Positions 7,563 to 16,678 of a stretch of DNA of 64,000 nucleotides are shown here, one piece after another; position 1 is the first letter of the stretch; every line of letters starts with the position of its first letter. The position numbers were made by a program, and so were the translations under genes. Below the pieces are notes generated by a model. The model worked only from the letters and a program-made list of their open reading frames with translations. It ran no database searches and was not told the DNA's origin. Origin of the DNA: Streptomyces mobaraensis (GTDB taxonomy: Bacteria; Actinomycetota; Actinomycetes; Streptomycetales; Streptomycetaceae); contig NZ_CP083590.1 in the NCBI RefSeq assembly GCF_020099395.1, forward strand, positions 3,472,001 through 3,536,000. The letters are read 5' to 3'.

Positions 7563-8801
7563 TCAGCCCGCCCGCAGGGCCATCGTCATGGCCTCGACGG
7601 CGAGCAGGGGCGCCACATTGCGGTCGAGGGCCTGGCGGCAGGCGCCGATGGCTTCTATGCGGCGCAGGGTGTGCTCGGGACGCGAGGCGGCGGCGATCCG
7701 CTGAAGGGTGTCGCGGTCGTCGGCGTTGGCGAGTTCGACGCGGGAGCCGAGCTGGAGGGCGAGGACGTCGCGGTAGAAGCCGGTGAGCTCGGTCAGGGCC
7801 AGGTCCAGGCTGTCGCGCTGGGTACGGGTGGACCGCCGCTTCTGCCGGTCCTGGAGCTCCTTCATGGCACCGGCCGTGCCGCGCGGGAGGCGGCCGCCGG
7901 TGCCGGCCGCGGCGCCGAGCGCGGCGCGCAGCTCCTCGGTCTCCTTGGTGTCGACCTCCTCGGCGACCTGCTTGGCGTCCTCTGTCGCCGCGTCGATCAG
8001 CTCCTGGGCCGCCTTCAGACAGCCGCCCACGTCGTCGACCCGGAGCGGCAGCTTGAGCACGGCGGCGCGGCGCGTCCGGGCGCGCTCGTCCGTCGCCAGG
8101 CGGCGGGCGCGCCCGATGTGACCCTGGGTGGCGCGGGCGACCCGGGCGGCGAGCTCCGGCTCGATGCCGTCCCTGCGGACGAGGACGTCCGCGACGGCGG
8201 CGGTGGACGGCGTACGCAGCGTCAGCGACCGGCAGCGGGAGCGGATCGTCGGGAGGACGTCCTCCAGCGAGGGGGCGCACAGCAGCCACACCGTCCGCGG
8301 AGCGGGCTCCTCCACGGCCTTGAGCAGCACGTTCCCGGCGCCCTCGGTGAGGCGGTCGGCGTCCTCCAGCACGATCACCTGCCACCGGCCGCCGGCCGGT
8401 GAGAGCTGGGCGCGCCGGACGAGCTCGCGGGTCTCCTTGACGCCGATCGACAGCAGGTCGGTACGGACGATCTCGACGTCGGCGTGCGTGCCCACGAGTG
8501 TCGTGTGGCAGCCGTCGCAGAACCCGCAGCCGGGGGCCCCGCCGGGGAGCGCCCGGTCCGGGCTCACGCACTGCAGGGCCGCCGCGAAGGCGCGGGCCGC
8601 GGTGGCCCGGCCGGAACCGGGCGGGCCGGTGAACAGCCACGCGTGCGTCATCCGGGAGCCGGACACGTCGGCGGGCGCGCCGCCCTGCCCCGCCGCGCGA
8701 TCCGCCTCCACGGCCGTGACCAGCGCGTCCGCGTCACGGGCGGCAGCGGAGAGCTGCTCCGTGACCCGGTCCTGCCCGACCAGGTCGTCCCATACCGCCA
8801 T
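7563..8801 (-). CDS. holB: DNA polymerase III delta-prime subunit
   Basis: A 412-aa clamp-loader protein. The P-loop position reads GPPGSGRAT (59-67), with arginine where an active ATPase has lysine, as expected for the non-hydrolysing delta-prime subunit. The zinc module is C78, C92, C95 and C98. LEDADRL and the sensor RSRC motif are present. It helps load the sliding clamp during chromosome replication. GGAGGACAG precedes the ATG. It lies 129 nt downstream of the tmk fusion gene but also has its own damage-type promoter at 8847-8869. Its 3' end faces the biosynthetic cluster. Confidence 0.92.
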   Translation of the reverse strand: MAVWDDLVGQDRVTEQLSAAARDADALVTAVEADRAAGQGGAPADVSGSRMTHAWLFTGPPGSGRATAARAFAAALQCVSPDRALPGGAPGCGFCDGCHTTLVGTHADVEIVRTDLLSIGVKETRELVRRAQLSPAGGRWQVIVLEDADRLTEGAGNVLLKAVEEPAPRTVWLLCAPSLEDVLPTIRSRCRSLTLRTPSTAAVADVLVRRDGIEPELAARVARATQGHIGRARRLATDERARTRRAAVLKLPLRVDDVGGCLKAAQELIDAATEDAKQVAEEVDTKETEELRAALGAAAGTGGRLPRGTAGAMKELQDRQKRRSTRTQRDSLDLALTELTGFYRDVLALQLGSRVELANADDRDTLQRIAAASRPEHTLRRIEAIGACRQALDRNVAPLLAVEAMTMALRAG

Positions 8802-8846
8802 GACTGTCCTCCGCGCCCGTTGGTCCTGCGGTCTCCCCGGTCACCC

Positions 8847-8869
8847 ATTGTGGGGCAGACCACTGACAA
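8847..8869 (-). promoter_or_regulatory. RecA-NDp/PafBC-type promoter of holB
   Basis: On the minus strand the 10-mer TTGTCAGTGG (8869-8860) is followed after exactly 7 nt by CACAAT (8852-8847). This matches the actinobacterial LexA-independent DNA-damage promoter as I recall it (TTGTCRGTGG, then a TAnnnT -10) except for the first -10 base. Transcription would start about 40 nt before the holB ATG, leaving room for its Shine-Dalgarno sequence. Confidence 0.7.
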
Positions 8870-8930
8870 CGGAGCCCGGGCAAGGGCCCCGCCACAGTGC
8901 GGGCGCCCGCTTCCGGGCGCCCTCAGCCGC

Positions 8931-11900
8931 TCAGCGGCCTCCGCGCCGGCCGGAGGCGCCGGAAGCGCCGCCGTCCGGGCCGTCGCCGGAGCCGCCGTCC
9001 CGCCGGCCCAAGAGGTCGTCGGCGAGCGTCGGCGCCTCGGCGTCGTCGCCCTCCCGGCCGCCCTCGGCCCACTCCGGGCGCCGCCGGGCCTTGCGCGCCC
9101 GGTCCGCCGCGTCCGCGGCGTCCGCTCCGGCGCCGGGGCGCGGCATCTCGCGCGTGCGCATGCCGTCCGCGTCGTCCGCCGGAGCGCGCTCCCCCTCGGC
9201 GCCGCCGGACTCCTCCGGGCGGAACAGCCAGTCCGGAACCCGCTCCACCGGGTCCTCGGCCCGCCCGGCGTCCGTCGGCCCCGCGGCCTTGGCACCGTCC
9301 GCGCCCTCCGTGCCGTCCGCGCCGTCCCTGCCGGAGCGCAGCCCCCAGGTGACCCGCTGCACCGGCGGCGGAAGCGTGGGCACGGGCGGCAACACCGTCG
9401 TCTCGTCCTCGCCACCACGGCCCTCGGCCGCTTCCGGAGCACCGGCCTTCCCACCCGACGCCGGCTTCTCCGAACGCACCGGCGGCAGATACGTGGTCTC
9501 GTCCTCCGCGCCGACGGGCTTCCGCTTCCCGGCACGAGCCGGGCCGGTGGCCCGCAGCACGGCCGTCTCGTCCCCCGCACCACGGCCCCCGGCCGCTTCC
9601 GGAGCGCCGGTCTCCTCAGCCGATGCCGACTCGTCCGAACGCACCGGCGGCAGGTAAGCGGTCTCGTCCTCCGCACCGACGGGCTTCCGCTTCCCGGCAC
9701 GAGCCGGGCCGGTGGCCGGCAGCACGGCCGTCTCGTCCCCCGCACCACGGCCCCCGGCCGCTTCCGGAGCGCCGGTCTCCTCACCCGATGCCGACTCGTC
9801 CGAACGCACCGGCGGCAGATACGTGGTCTCGTCCTCCGCACCGACGGGCTTCCGCTTCCCGGCACGAGCCGGGCCGGTGGTCGGCAGCACGGCCGTCTCG
9901 TCCCCCGCGCCGGCCTCGCCGGACGCGGCTTCCGCCCCGCCCGCCCTGTCGGCCTCGTGCGGATCCTTCCGGTGCACCAGCGGCGTCTGGACGGTCACCG
10001 TCTCGTCGGCGTCGCGCATGAGCAGCGTCTCGCGCGGGTCCGGGCGGTGCACGGGCGGGACCCGGAGCTGCTCGGTCCGCTCGGCGTCGGCAGCCCGCGC
10101 CCCGGCCCGAGGCGCGGTGGACCCGGCGTCGGACGCCTTCGCCCGCTTGGTGAGGTCGGCGGCCTTCCCTGCCGCACCGGCACCGCTCTCCCGCAGCGCC
10201 GGCCGCTCGACCGTGGGCACCTCGTCGGCCCCGACGGCGTCGGCCCGCGCCCCGGCGCCGGCCCCCGCCGCACCGCCAGAAGCCACACTGTCAGGAGCCA
10301 CACCGCCAGAAGCCGCTCCGCCACGAGCCACGCCATCCGCGGCCGCACCGCCCGCCGCCGTCCGCGCCTCCTCCGCGCGCAGCAGCGCCTCCTCGGCCTT
10401 CCGCTGCTTCTCGCGCCGCCGCTCCTCGGCCTCGGCGCGCAGCCGCGCCTCCTCCTCGGCCTGCTTGCGCAGCCGCTCCTGCTCGGCGGCCCGGGCGCGC
10501 TCCTCCGCCTCACGGCGCCTGCGCTCCTCGTCCGCGAGCCGGCGCGCCTCCTCGGCGCGCTTCCGCGCCTCCTCCGCCTGCCGTTCGGCCTCCAGGCGCC
10601 GGGCCTCCTCGGCCTCCCGGCGCTTGCGCTCCTCTTCCTCCGCGCGCAGCTTGGCGAGCTGCTCCTGGCGCTCGCGCTCCAGCCGCTCCTCCTCGGCCTT
10701 GCGCGCCGCCTCCTCCTCCGCCTTGCGGCGGGCCTCGGCCTCGGCGGCCCTGCGGGCCTCCTCACGGGCCTCGATCTCCTGGGCGGACAGCGGCAGCACC
10801 TCGTCGAGGCGGTGGCGCACGACGGTGGTGACGGCTTCGGGCTCCTGCCCGGCGTCGACGACGAGGTAGCGCGCCGGGTCGGCGGCGGCCAGGGCGAGGA
10901 AGCCCTTCCGCACCCGCTCGTGGAACTCGGCGGGCTCCGACTCCAGCCGGTCGGGCGCCTCGGTGAAGCGCTCGCGCGCGGTCTCCGGCGAGACGTCCAG
11001 CAGCACCGTCAGGTGCGGAACGAGCCCTTCCGTCGCCCAGCGGTTGATCCGGGCGATCTCGGTCGGGGAGAGGTCGCGGCCGGCGCCCTGGTAGGCGACG
11101 GACGAGTCGATGTAGCGGTCGGAGATGACGACCGCGCCGCGCTCCAGGGCGGGCCGGACGACGGCGTTGATGTGCTCGGCGCGGTCGGCGGCGTACAGCA
11201 GCGCCTCGGCGCGGTCCGAGAGCCCGGCCGACGCGACGTCCAGCAGGATCGCGCGCAGCCGCTTGCCGATGGCGGTGGCGCCGGGTTCGCGGGTGACGAC
11301 CACCTCGTGGCCCTTGGAGCGGATCCACTCGGCGATGGCCTGCACCTGGGTGGACTTGCCGGCGCCGTCGCCGCCGTCGAACACCAGGAAGAAGCCGTTG
11401 GCGGCGGTCGCCTCGGCGGGGTCGCCGTCGCGGACGGCGTCCAGCAGGTCGCGGTGGAACGGCACGCCGTGCCGGTCGTCGGTCTTGCCCAGGACGAGAG
11501 CGCCCACCGGCAGCAGCAGCGCGCCGATCAGCATCAGGGTGAAGGCCGCGCCGCCGTGGTCGAAGACGAAGTTGCCGTTCTCGGCCCGGTGCGGGCCGAT
11601 GAGCGCGGCGAGGACGGGGGCGACGACCGCGGCCGACGCCACGGTGACGCGGACGACCGCGTGCAGGTGCTCCGTGACGCGCGGGCGGCGCTCCTCCTCG
11701 GCCTCCTGGTCGAGGAGGGCGTGCCCGGTGTTCGCGACGACGCCGGCGGCGACGCCCGCGACCAGGATCAGCAGCAGCACGGTCGTGGCGTCGGGCACCA
11801 GCCCGGCCGCCAGCAGCGCGACGCCCGTGACGGCGAGCGAGAGGGCCAGCAGCCTGCGGCGGGAGAACCCGGGCAGGACGCGGCCCGCGCTCCGGATGCC

Positions 11901-12914
11901 GAGGACGGGTCCGCCGGTGAGGGCCAGGGCCAGCAGCCCGAAGGCCACCGGGCCGCCGCCCAGGTCGTAGGCCTGGAGGACGGCGACGCCGAACGCGGCG
12001 GCGACCGCCCCGGCGACGGCCGCGCAGGACAGGACGAAGACGGGGATGCCGCCCGTCCGGCCCTTGTCGGGCGCCTGGTCGCGCTGGGGCCGGCGCAGAC
12101 CCTCCAGCGGGGAGCGCGGGGTCATCTCCCGCGCGCCGGGGAGGGCCAGGAAGTAGACGATCACACCGGAGGCGTTGAACAGGGCCGCGGCGAGGTACGA
12201 GCCGAGCGCCGGCTGGTGCTGGTGGAACCAGTCGATGCCGGACCCCAGCAGATTGCTGACGAGCGTGATGGCGACGAGGGCCGCCGCGGCGGCCGGCAGG
12301 GCGACGAAGGACGTGCGCAGCGTCAGCCGCCGGAGCGCGTCGGCGTGGTCCGGGACGGGCCGGACGGCCGCGCCCTCAAGAGGCGGCCGCGGCAGCAGGG
12401 TAGGCGCCACGCCGTCCTTCGCCACGGTCCACACACGCTCGGCGACACCCAGGACGAACGCCGTGACCAGCAAGGAGACCAGCGCGTTGCTCTCGGTGAA
12501 GTCGATCCACACCGGGGCGACGGCCAGCAGCAGGGCCCGGACGGCGTCGGCGCCGATCATCGTCCAGCGCCGGTCGAGCGGCCCTGAGGGCGCCAGCAGC
12601 GCGTTGAAGGGGCCGAGCAGGACCGTGCCCAGCAGCAGTGTCGCGAGCAGCCGCGCGCCGAGGACGGCGGCCACGGCGAAGGCGGCGCCCCGGTACCCGC
12701 CGCCGAACGATCCGGCGGTGACGGCCGCCTGGAGCGCCAGCAGGAGCAGGACCAGCAGGCCGAGGGCGTCACCGACGCCCCCCGCGGCCTGGGCGCTCCA
12801 CAGCCGCCGCAACGGGGGGATGCGCAGCAGGGCGCGGACGGCACGCTCGCGGGAGTCCGCGGCCAGTGCCCCTGAGGGAGAGGTCACCACTGTTGGCTGC
12901 TCGGCTCGCGTCAT
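8931..12914 (-). CDS. tmk: MFS-like membrane domain / thymidylate kinase fusion with repetitive C-terminal tail
   Basis: A 1327-aa fusion. Residues 1 to about 500 form a transporter-like domain with many hydrophobic helices. The kinase follows: Walker A GGDGAGKST at about 512, TREPG, the SDRYIDSS motif and a complete LID region, so dTMP to dTDP activity is expected. After the kinase comes a roughly 190-residue Glu/Ala/Arg-rich coiled coil. A disordered acidic tail with three 55-residue repeats carrying DETAVLP and DETTYLPP motifs completes the protein. The MFS-tmk fusion is common in Streptomyces. A TAGGCT box 6 nt before the ATG suggests a leaderless mRNA, although GGCAGG also adjoins the start. 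Confidence 0.9.
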   Translation of the reverse strand: MTRAEQPTVVTSPSGALAADSRERAVRALLRIPPLRRLWSAQAAGGVGDALGLLVLLLLALQAAVTAGSFGGGYRGAAFAVAAVLGARLLATLLLGTVLLGPFNALLAPSGPLDRRWTMIGADAVRALLLAVAPVWIDFTESNALVSLLVTAFVLGVAERVWTVAKDGVAPTLLPRPPLEGAAVRPVPDHADALRRLTLRTSFVALPAAAAALVAITLVSNLLGSGIDWFHQHQPALGSYLAAALFNASGVIVYFLALPGAREMTPRSPLEGLRRPQRDQAPDKGRTGGIPVFVLSCAAVAGAVAAAFGVAVLQAYDLGGGPVAFGLLALALTGGPVLGIRSAGRVLPGFSRRRLLALSLAVTGVALLAAGLVPDATTVLLLILVAGVAAGVVANTGHALLDQEAEEERRPRVTEHLHAVVRVTVASAAVVAPVLAALIGPHRAENGNFVFDHGGAAFTLMLIGALLLPVGALVLGKTDDRHGVPFHRDLLDAVRDGDPAEATAANGFFLVFDGGDGAGKSTQVQAIAEWIRSKGHEVVVTREPGATAIGKRLRAILLDVASAGLSDRAEALLYAADRAEHINAVVRPALERGAVVISDRYIDSSVAYQGAGRDLSPTEIARINRWATEGLVPHLTVLLDVSPETARERFTEAPDRLESEPAEFHERVRKGFLALAAADPARYLVVDAGQEPEAVTTVVRHRLDEVLPLSAQEIEAREEARRAAEAEARRKAEEEAARKAEEERLERERQEQLAKLRAEEEERKRREAEEARRLEAERQAEEARKRAEEARRLADEERRRREAEERARAAEQERLRKQAEEEARLRAEAEERRREKQRKAEEALLRAEEARTAAGGAAADGVARGGAASGGVAPDSVASGGAAGAGAGARADAVGADEVPTVERPALRESGAGAAGKAADLTKRAKASDAGSTAPRAGARAADAERTEQLRVPPVHRPDPRETLLMRDADETVTVQTPLVHRKDPHEADRAGGAEAASGEAGAGDETAVLPTTGPARAGKRKPVGAEDETTYLPPVRSDESASGEETGAPEAAGGRGAGDETAVLPATGPARAGKRKPVGAEDETAYLPPVRSDESASAEETGAPEAAGGRGAGDETAVLRATGPARAGKRKPVGAEDETTYLPPVRSEKPASGGKAGAPEAAEGRGGEDETTVLPPVPTLPPPVQRVTWGLRSGRDGADGTEGADGAKAAGPTDAGRAEDPVERVPDWLFRPEESGGAEGERAPADDADGMRTREMPRPGAGADAADAADRARKARRRPEWAEGGREGDDAEAPTLADDLLGRRDGGSGDGPDGGASGASGRRGGR
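9471..9915 (-). repeat. 165-bp in-frame tandem repeat within tmk
   Basis: Three near-identical copies begin at 9471, 9636 and 9801, each starting CGAACGCACC on the plus strand. The 165-bp period equals 55 codons, so copy number can change without a frameshift. Each unit encodes one DETAVL-type and one DET(T/A)YLPP-type motif separated by a basic PARAGKRKPVG stretch. Confidence 0.9.
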
Positions 12915-12920
12915 CCTGCC

Positions 12921-12926
12921 AGCCTA
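12921..12926 (-). promoter_or_regulatory. -10 box of tmk fusion (leaderless type)
   Basis: TAGGCT on the minus strand ends 6 nt before the ATG at 12914, a spacing that puts the transcription start at or next to the start codon. Confidence 0.45.
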
Positions 12927-13003
12927 TCCGGAGCGTCTGAATACCAACCGCCGCCGGGAACACCCGCTCGCATGGCGAGGGGCGCCCGCCTGCGGAAACG
13001 ACC

Positions 13004-13035
13004 GGGCGGCGGAACCGGAATCCGGCCCGCCGCCC
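13004..13035 (-). terminator. hairpin after topA
   Basis: The 9-bp perfect arms GGGCGGCGG (13004-13012) and CCGCCGCCC (13027-13035) lie just downstream of the topA stop. There is no T-tract, which is usual for Streptomyces terminators. Confidence 0.45.
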
Positions 13036-13059
13036 ACTGCGTCCTCTACCTGGCGCCGC

Positions 13060-15909
13060 CTATTCGGCCTTGGCCGCGGCGGCCGTCTTGGCCGCCGTCT
13101 TCTTGGCCGCGGTCTTCTTCGCGGCGGCCGCCTTGGCCGTCGTCGTCTTCTTCGCCGCCGTCTTCTTGGCGGTCGTCGTCTTCTTCGCGGCGGTCTTCTT
13201 GGCCGGGGCCTTCTTGGCCGCCTTCTTCGCGGTCTTCTTGGCCGGCCCCTTGGCCCGCTTCTCCGCGAGCAGCTCGTAGCCACGCTCCGGCGTGATCGTC
13301 TCCACGTCGTCGTCGCGGCGCAGCGTGGCGTTGGTCTCGCCGTCCGTGACGTACGGGCCGAAGCGGCCGTCCTTGACGACCACCGGACGCTCGCTGACCG
13401 GGTCGGTGCCCAGCTCCTTCAGCGGCGGCTTGGCCGCGGCCCGCCCGCGCTGCTTGGGCTGCGCGTAGATCGCGAGGGCCTCCTCCAACGTGATGTCGAA
13501 GATCTGGTCCTCGGTCTCCAGGGAGCGCGAGTCGGTGCCCTTCTTCAGGTACGGGCCGTAGCGGCCGTTCTGCGCGGTGATCTCCACGCCCTCGGCGTCG
13601 GCGCCGACCACGCGCGGCAGGGACATCAGCTTGAGCGCGTCGTCGAGCGTGACCGTGTCGAGGGACATCGACTTGAAGAGCGACGCCGTCCGCGGCTTGA
13701 CCGCGTTCTTGCCGGTCTTCGGCGTGCCCTCGGGCAGCACCTCGGTGACGTAGGGGCCGTAGCGGCCGTCCTTGGCGACGATCGGGTGGCCCGACTCCGG
13801 GTCCGTGCCCAGCTCGTACTCGCCGCTGGGCCGGGCGAACAGCTCCTCCGCGTACTCCACGGTGAGCTCGTCCGGCGCCAGGTCCTCGGGGACGTCCGCG
13901 CGCTGGTGCCCCTCGGTGTCCTTCTCGCCCCGCTCGACGTACGGGCCGTAGCGGCCCACGCGCAGCACGATGCCCTCGCCGACGGGGAACGAGGAGATCT
14001 CCCGGGCGTCGATCGCGCCCAGGTCGGTCACCAGCTCCTTGAGACCGCCGAGGTGGTCGCCGTCGCCGTTGCCCGCCTCGGCGGCACGGCCGGTGACCTC
14101 CCCCGAGCCCTCGCCGAAGTAGAAGCGGCGCAGCCACGGCACGGCCTGGGCCTCGCCGCGGGCGATGCGGTCGAGATCCTCCTCCATGGCGGCGGTGAAG
14201 TCGTAGTCGACGAGCCGGCCGAAGTGCTTCTCCAGCAGGTTGACGACCGCGAAGCTCAGGAAGGACGGGACGAGCGCGGTGCCCTTCTTGAAGACGTAGC
14301 CGCGGTCGAGGATGGTGCCGAGGATGGACGCGTAGGTCGACGGGCGGCCGATCTCGCGCTCTTCCAGCTCCTTGACCAGCGACGCCTCGGTGTAGCGGGC
14401 CGGCGGCTTGGTGGCGTGGCCGTCGGCGGTGATCTCCTCGGCGGTCAGCGCGTCGCCCTCGGTGACCTGCGGCAGCCGGCGCTCGCGGTCGTCGAGCTCG
14501 GCGTTCGGGTCGTCGGCGCCCTCGACGTACGCCTTCATGAAGCCGTGGAAGGTGATCGTCTTGCCGGAGGCGCTGAACTCGGCGTCCCGGCCGTCGGAGG
14601 CGCGGCCCGCGATCTTCACGGTGACCGAGTTGCCCACCGCGTCCTTCATCTGGGAGGCAACGGTCCGCTTCCAGATGAGCTCGTACAGCCGGAACTGGTC
14701 ACCCGTCAGACCGGTCTCCGCGGGGGTGCGGAAACGATCACCCGAAGGACGGATGGCCTCGTGCGCCTCCTGGGCGTTCTTGACCTTCCCCGCGTAGGTG
14801 CGCGGCTTCTCCGGCAGGTAGTCGGCCCCGTAGAGCTGGGTGACCTGCGCCCGGGCGGCGGTAATGGCCGTGTCGGACAGCGTCGTGGAGTCCGTACGCA
14901 TATAGGTGATGAAGCCGTTCTCGTACAGCTTCTGGGCCACCTGCATGGTCGCCTTCGCACCGAAGCCCAGCTTGCGCGACGCCTCCTGCTGGAGGGTCGT
15001 GGTGCGGAAGGGGGCGTACGGGGAGCGGCGGTACGGCTTGGATTCGACCGAGCGCACCGCGAACGAGGTGTCGGCGAGGGCGGCGGCCAGCGCGCGGGCG
15101 TTCGCCTCGTCCAGGTGCAGCACCTGGGCGGCGTCCTTGAGCCGCCCGGTCGAGCCGAAGTCACGGCCCTGGGCGACCCGCCGGCCGTCCACGGAGGACA
15201 GCCGCGCGGCGAAGGTGCCGGGCTCGGCGGCGTCACCGCCGCGGCCGGTGGAGAAGGTGCCGGTGAGGTCCCAGTACTCGGCAGAGCGGAACGCGATCCG
15301 CTCGCGCTCCCGCTCCACGACGAGCCGGGTGGCCACGGACTGCACCCGTCCGGCGGACAGCCGGGGCATGACTTTCTTCCACAGGACCGGCGAGACCTCG
15401 TAGCCGTAGAGGCGGTCGAGGATGCGCCGGGTCTCCTGGGCGTCGACCAGCTTCTTGTTCAGCTCGCGCGGGTGGGCGACGGCGGCCTGGATCGCGTCCT
15501 TGGTGATCTCGTGGAAGACCATCCGGCGGACCGGGACCTTGGGCTTGAGGACCTCCTGCAGGTGCCAGGCGATGGCCTCGCCCTCGCGGTCCTCATCGGT
15601 GGCCAGGAAGAGCTCGTCCGACTCGGCCAACAGCTCCTTGAGCTTCTTGACCTGGTCCTTCTTGTCGGCGTTGACGACGTAGACGGGCTGGAAGTCCGCG
15701 TCCACGTTCACGCCCAGGCGGGCCCACGGCTCGCCCTTGTACTTGGCCGGGACCTCGGCGGCCCCGTTCGGCAGGTCACGGATGTGCCCGACGCTCGCCT
15801 CGACGACGTATCCGGGGCCGAGGTAGCCCTTGATCGTCTTCGCCTTGGCAGGCGACTCGACGATGACGAGTCGGCGGCCGCCCTGTGCGGTCTCGCTGGT
15901 CGGGGACAA
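13060..15909 (-). CDS. topA: DNA topoisomerase I
   Basis: A type IA topoisomerase that relaxes negative supercoils. The Toprim domain opens with RRLVIVESPAKAKTIKGYL and contains TDEDREGEA. The catalytic tyrosine is Y336 in FITYMRTDST. Several repeats with KDGRYGPYV-type motifs form the C-terminal region, which ends in an actinobacterial Lys/Ala tail (AKKTAAKKT type) instead of zinc fingers. I chose the TTG start at 15909 because GGAAGAAG precedes it and the 949-aa product matches Streptomyces TopA; ATG 15939 would add 10 residues. It forms its own transcription unit. Confidence 0.93.
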   Translation of the reverse strand: MSPTSETAQGGRRLVIVESPAKAKTIKGYLGPGYVVEASVGHIRDLPNGAAEVPAKYKGEPWARLGVNVDADFQPVYVVNADKKDQVKKLKELLAESDELFLATDEDREGEAIAWHLQEVLKPKVPVRRMVFHEITKDAIQAAVAHPRELNKKLVDAQETRRILDRLYGYEVSPVLWKKVMPRLSAGRVQSVATRLVVERERERIAFRSAEYWDLTGTFSTGRGGDAAEPGTFAARLSSVDGRRVAQGRDFGSTGRLKDAAQVLHLDEANARALAAALADTSFAVRSVESKPYRRSPYAPFRTTTLQQEASRKLGFGAKATMQVAQKLYENGFITYMRTDSTTLSDTAITAARAQVTQLYGADYLPEKPRTYAGKVKNAQEAHEAIRPSGDRFRTPAETGLTGDQFRLYELIWKRTVASQMKDAVGNSVTVKIAGRASDGRDAEFSASGKTITFHGFMKAYVEGADDPNAELDDRERRLPQVTEGDALTAEEITADGHATKPPARYTEASLVKELEEREIGRPSTYASILGTILDRGYVFKKGTALVPSFLSFAVVNLLEKHFGRLVDYDFTAAMEEDLDRIARGEAQAVPWLRRFYFGEGSGEVTGRAAEAGNGDGDHLGGLKELVTDLGAIDAREISSFPVGEGIVLRVGRYGPYVERGEKDTEGHQRADVPEDLAPDELTVEYAEELFARPSGEYELGTDPESGHPIVAKDGRYGPYVTEVLPEGTPKTGKNAVKPRTASLFKSMSLDTVTLDDALKLMSLPRVVGADAEGVEITAQNGRYGPYLKKGTDSRSLETEDQIFDITLEEALAIYAQPKQRGRAAAKPPLKELGTDPVSERPVVVKDGRFGPYVTDGETNATLRRDDDVETITPERGYELLAEKRAKGPAKKTAKKAAKKAPAKKTAAKKTTTAKKTAAKKTTTAKAAAAKKTAAKKTAAKTAAAAKAE

Positions 15910-15961
15910 CTTCGCTCTTCTTCCGGTCGCAATCGGCATGGGAGTTGCGGTGACGCTGCGG

Positions 15962-15992
15962 AGTGTGACGGTACATCCCGCCCCCGTGTCAA
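15962..15992 (-). promoter_or_regulatory. topA promoter with 19-bp spacer
   Basis: On the minus strand a perfect -35 TTGACA (15992-15987) is separated by 19 bp from CACACT (15967-15962). A long spacer is a feature of supercoiling-sensitive promoters and would suit homeostatic topA control. The rest of the 358-bp gap 15910-16267 shows no further element I can support. Confidence 0.5.
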
Positions 15993-16267
15993 ACGGGGAA
16001 AGCCCGCAACGCCACTCGAACGGTAACCCGACAAGCGTCCTGTCTGCCGCCCGGAGCGTCGGACGCCACATCCGCCGCGTCCCGGCCTCCGCACCGTACG
16101 AGCCGGCGGAGAAGCCGGGAACGCGTCGCGGAGGAGCCGTGGAGGAACCGCGGCGAAAGCCCCGAGCGCCGTGTCGGACCCTGCTGGCAGGATGACCACC
16201 GCACGTCATGCCATCCGATCGTGCGACTGATTTCCGCCAGACCTCACACGGCAGGAGTTTTCCGCCC

Positions 16268-16678
16268 ATGTCCGACCAGACCCCGTACGGGTACCCGCAG
16301 GACCCGTACGGCCGGCCCCAGCAGGGGCAGCAGCCAGGTTACCCGCAGGCGTCGTCCCCTTACGCTCAGCAGCCCGGCTACGCCTACCCGCCGCCGATGG
16401 CTCCGGGCGCGCCGGGGATGTACATGGGAGACCCGAACGCCCCCTACGGCTACGACCCCTACGGGCGGCCCTACTCCGAGAAGTCCAAGATCGTGGCGGG
16501 CGTCCTCCAGCTGTTCCTGGGCAGCTTCGGCATCGGCCGCTTCTACACCGGACACACGGGCATGGCCCTCGGCCAGCTCTTCACCTGCGGCGGTCTAGGC
16601 ATCTGGGCGCTGATCGACGGAATCATGCTGCTGACCGGCAACAGCACCGACTCGGCGGGGCGCCCGCTCCGTGGCTGA
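16268..16678 (+). CDS. TM2 domain membrane protein with Pro/Tyr/Gly-rich N-terminus
   Basis: A 136-aa protein. Residues 1 to about 70 are low-complexity and rich in Pro, Tyr, Gly and Gln. The TM2 domain follows: SEKSKIVAGVLQLFLGSFGI, then GRFYTGHTGMALGQL and a second hydrophobic helix ending in ALIDGIMLLTG. The GxGRFYxG motif between two helices is diagnostic. Function is unknown; TM2 proteins are small inner-membrane proteins. ATG 16268 has GGCAGGAG 10 nt upstream. It overlaps the next gene by 8 nt. Confidence 0.85.
   Translation: MSDQTPYGYPQDPYGRPQQGQQPGYPQASSPYAQQPGYAYPPPMAPGAPGMYMGDPNAPYGYDPYGRPYSEKSKIVAGVLQLFLGSFGIGRFYTGHTGMALGQLFTCGGLGIWALIDGIMLLTGNSTDSAGRPLRG

Noticed and set aside
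8484..12587. A 1367-codon open frame antisense to the tmk fusion
   Set aside because: Its composition is the mirror of a GC-rich, repetitive gene; it has no recognisable domain, while the opposite strand encodes a complete kinase.
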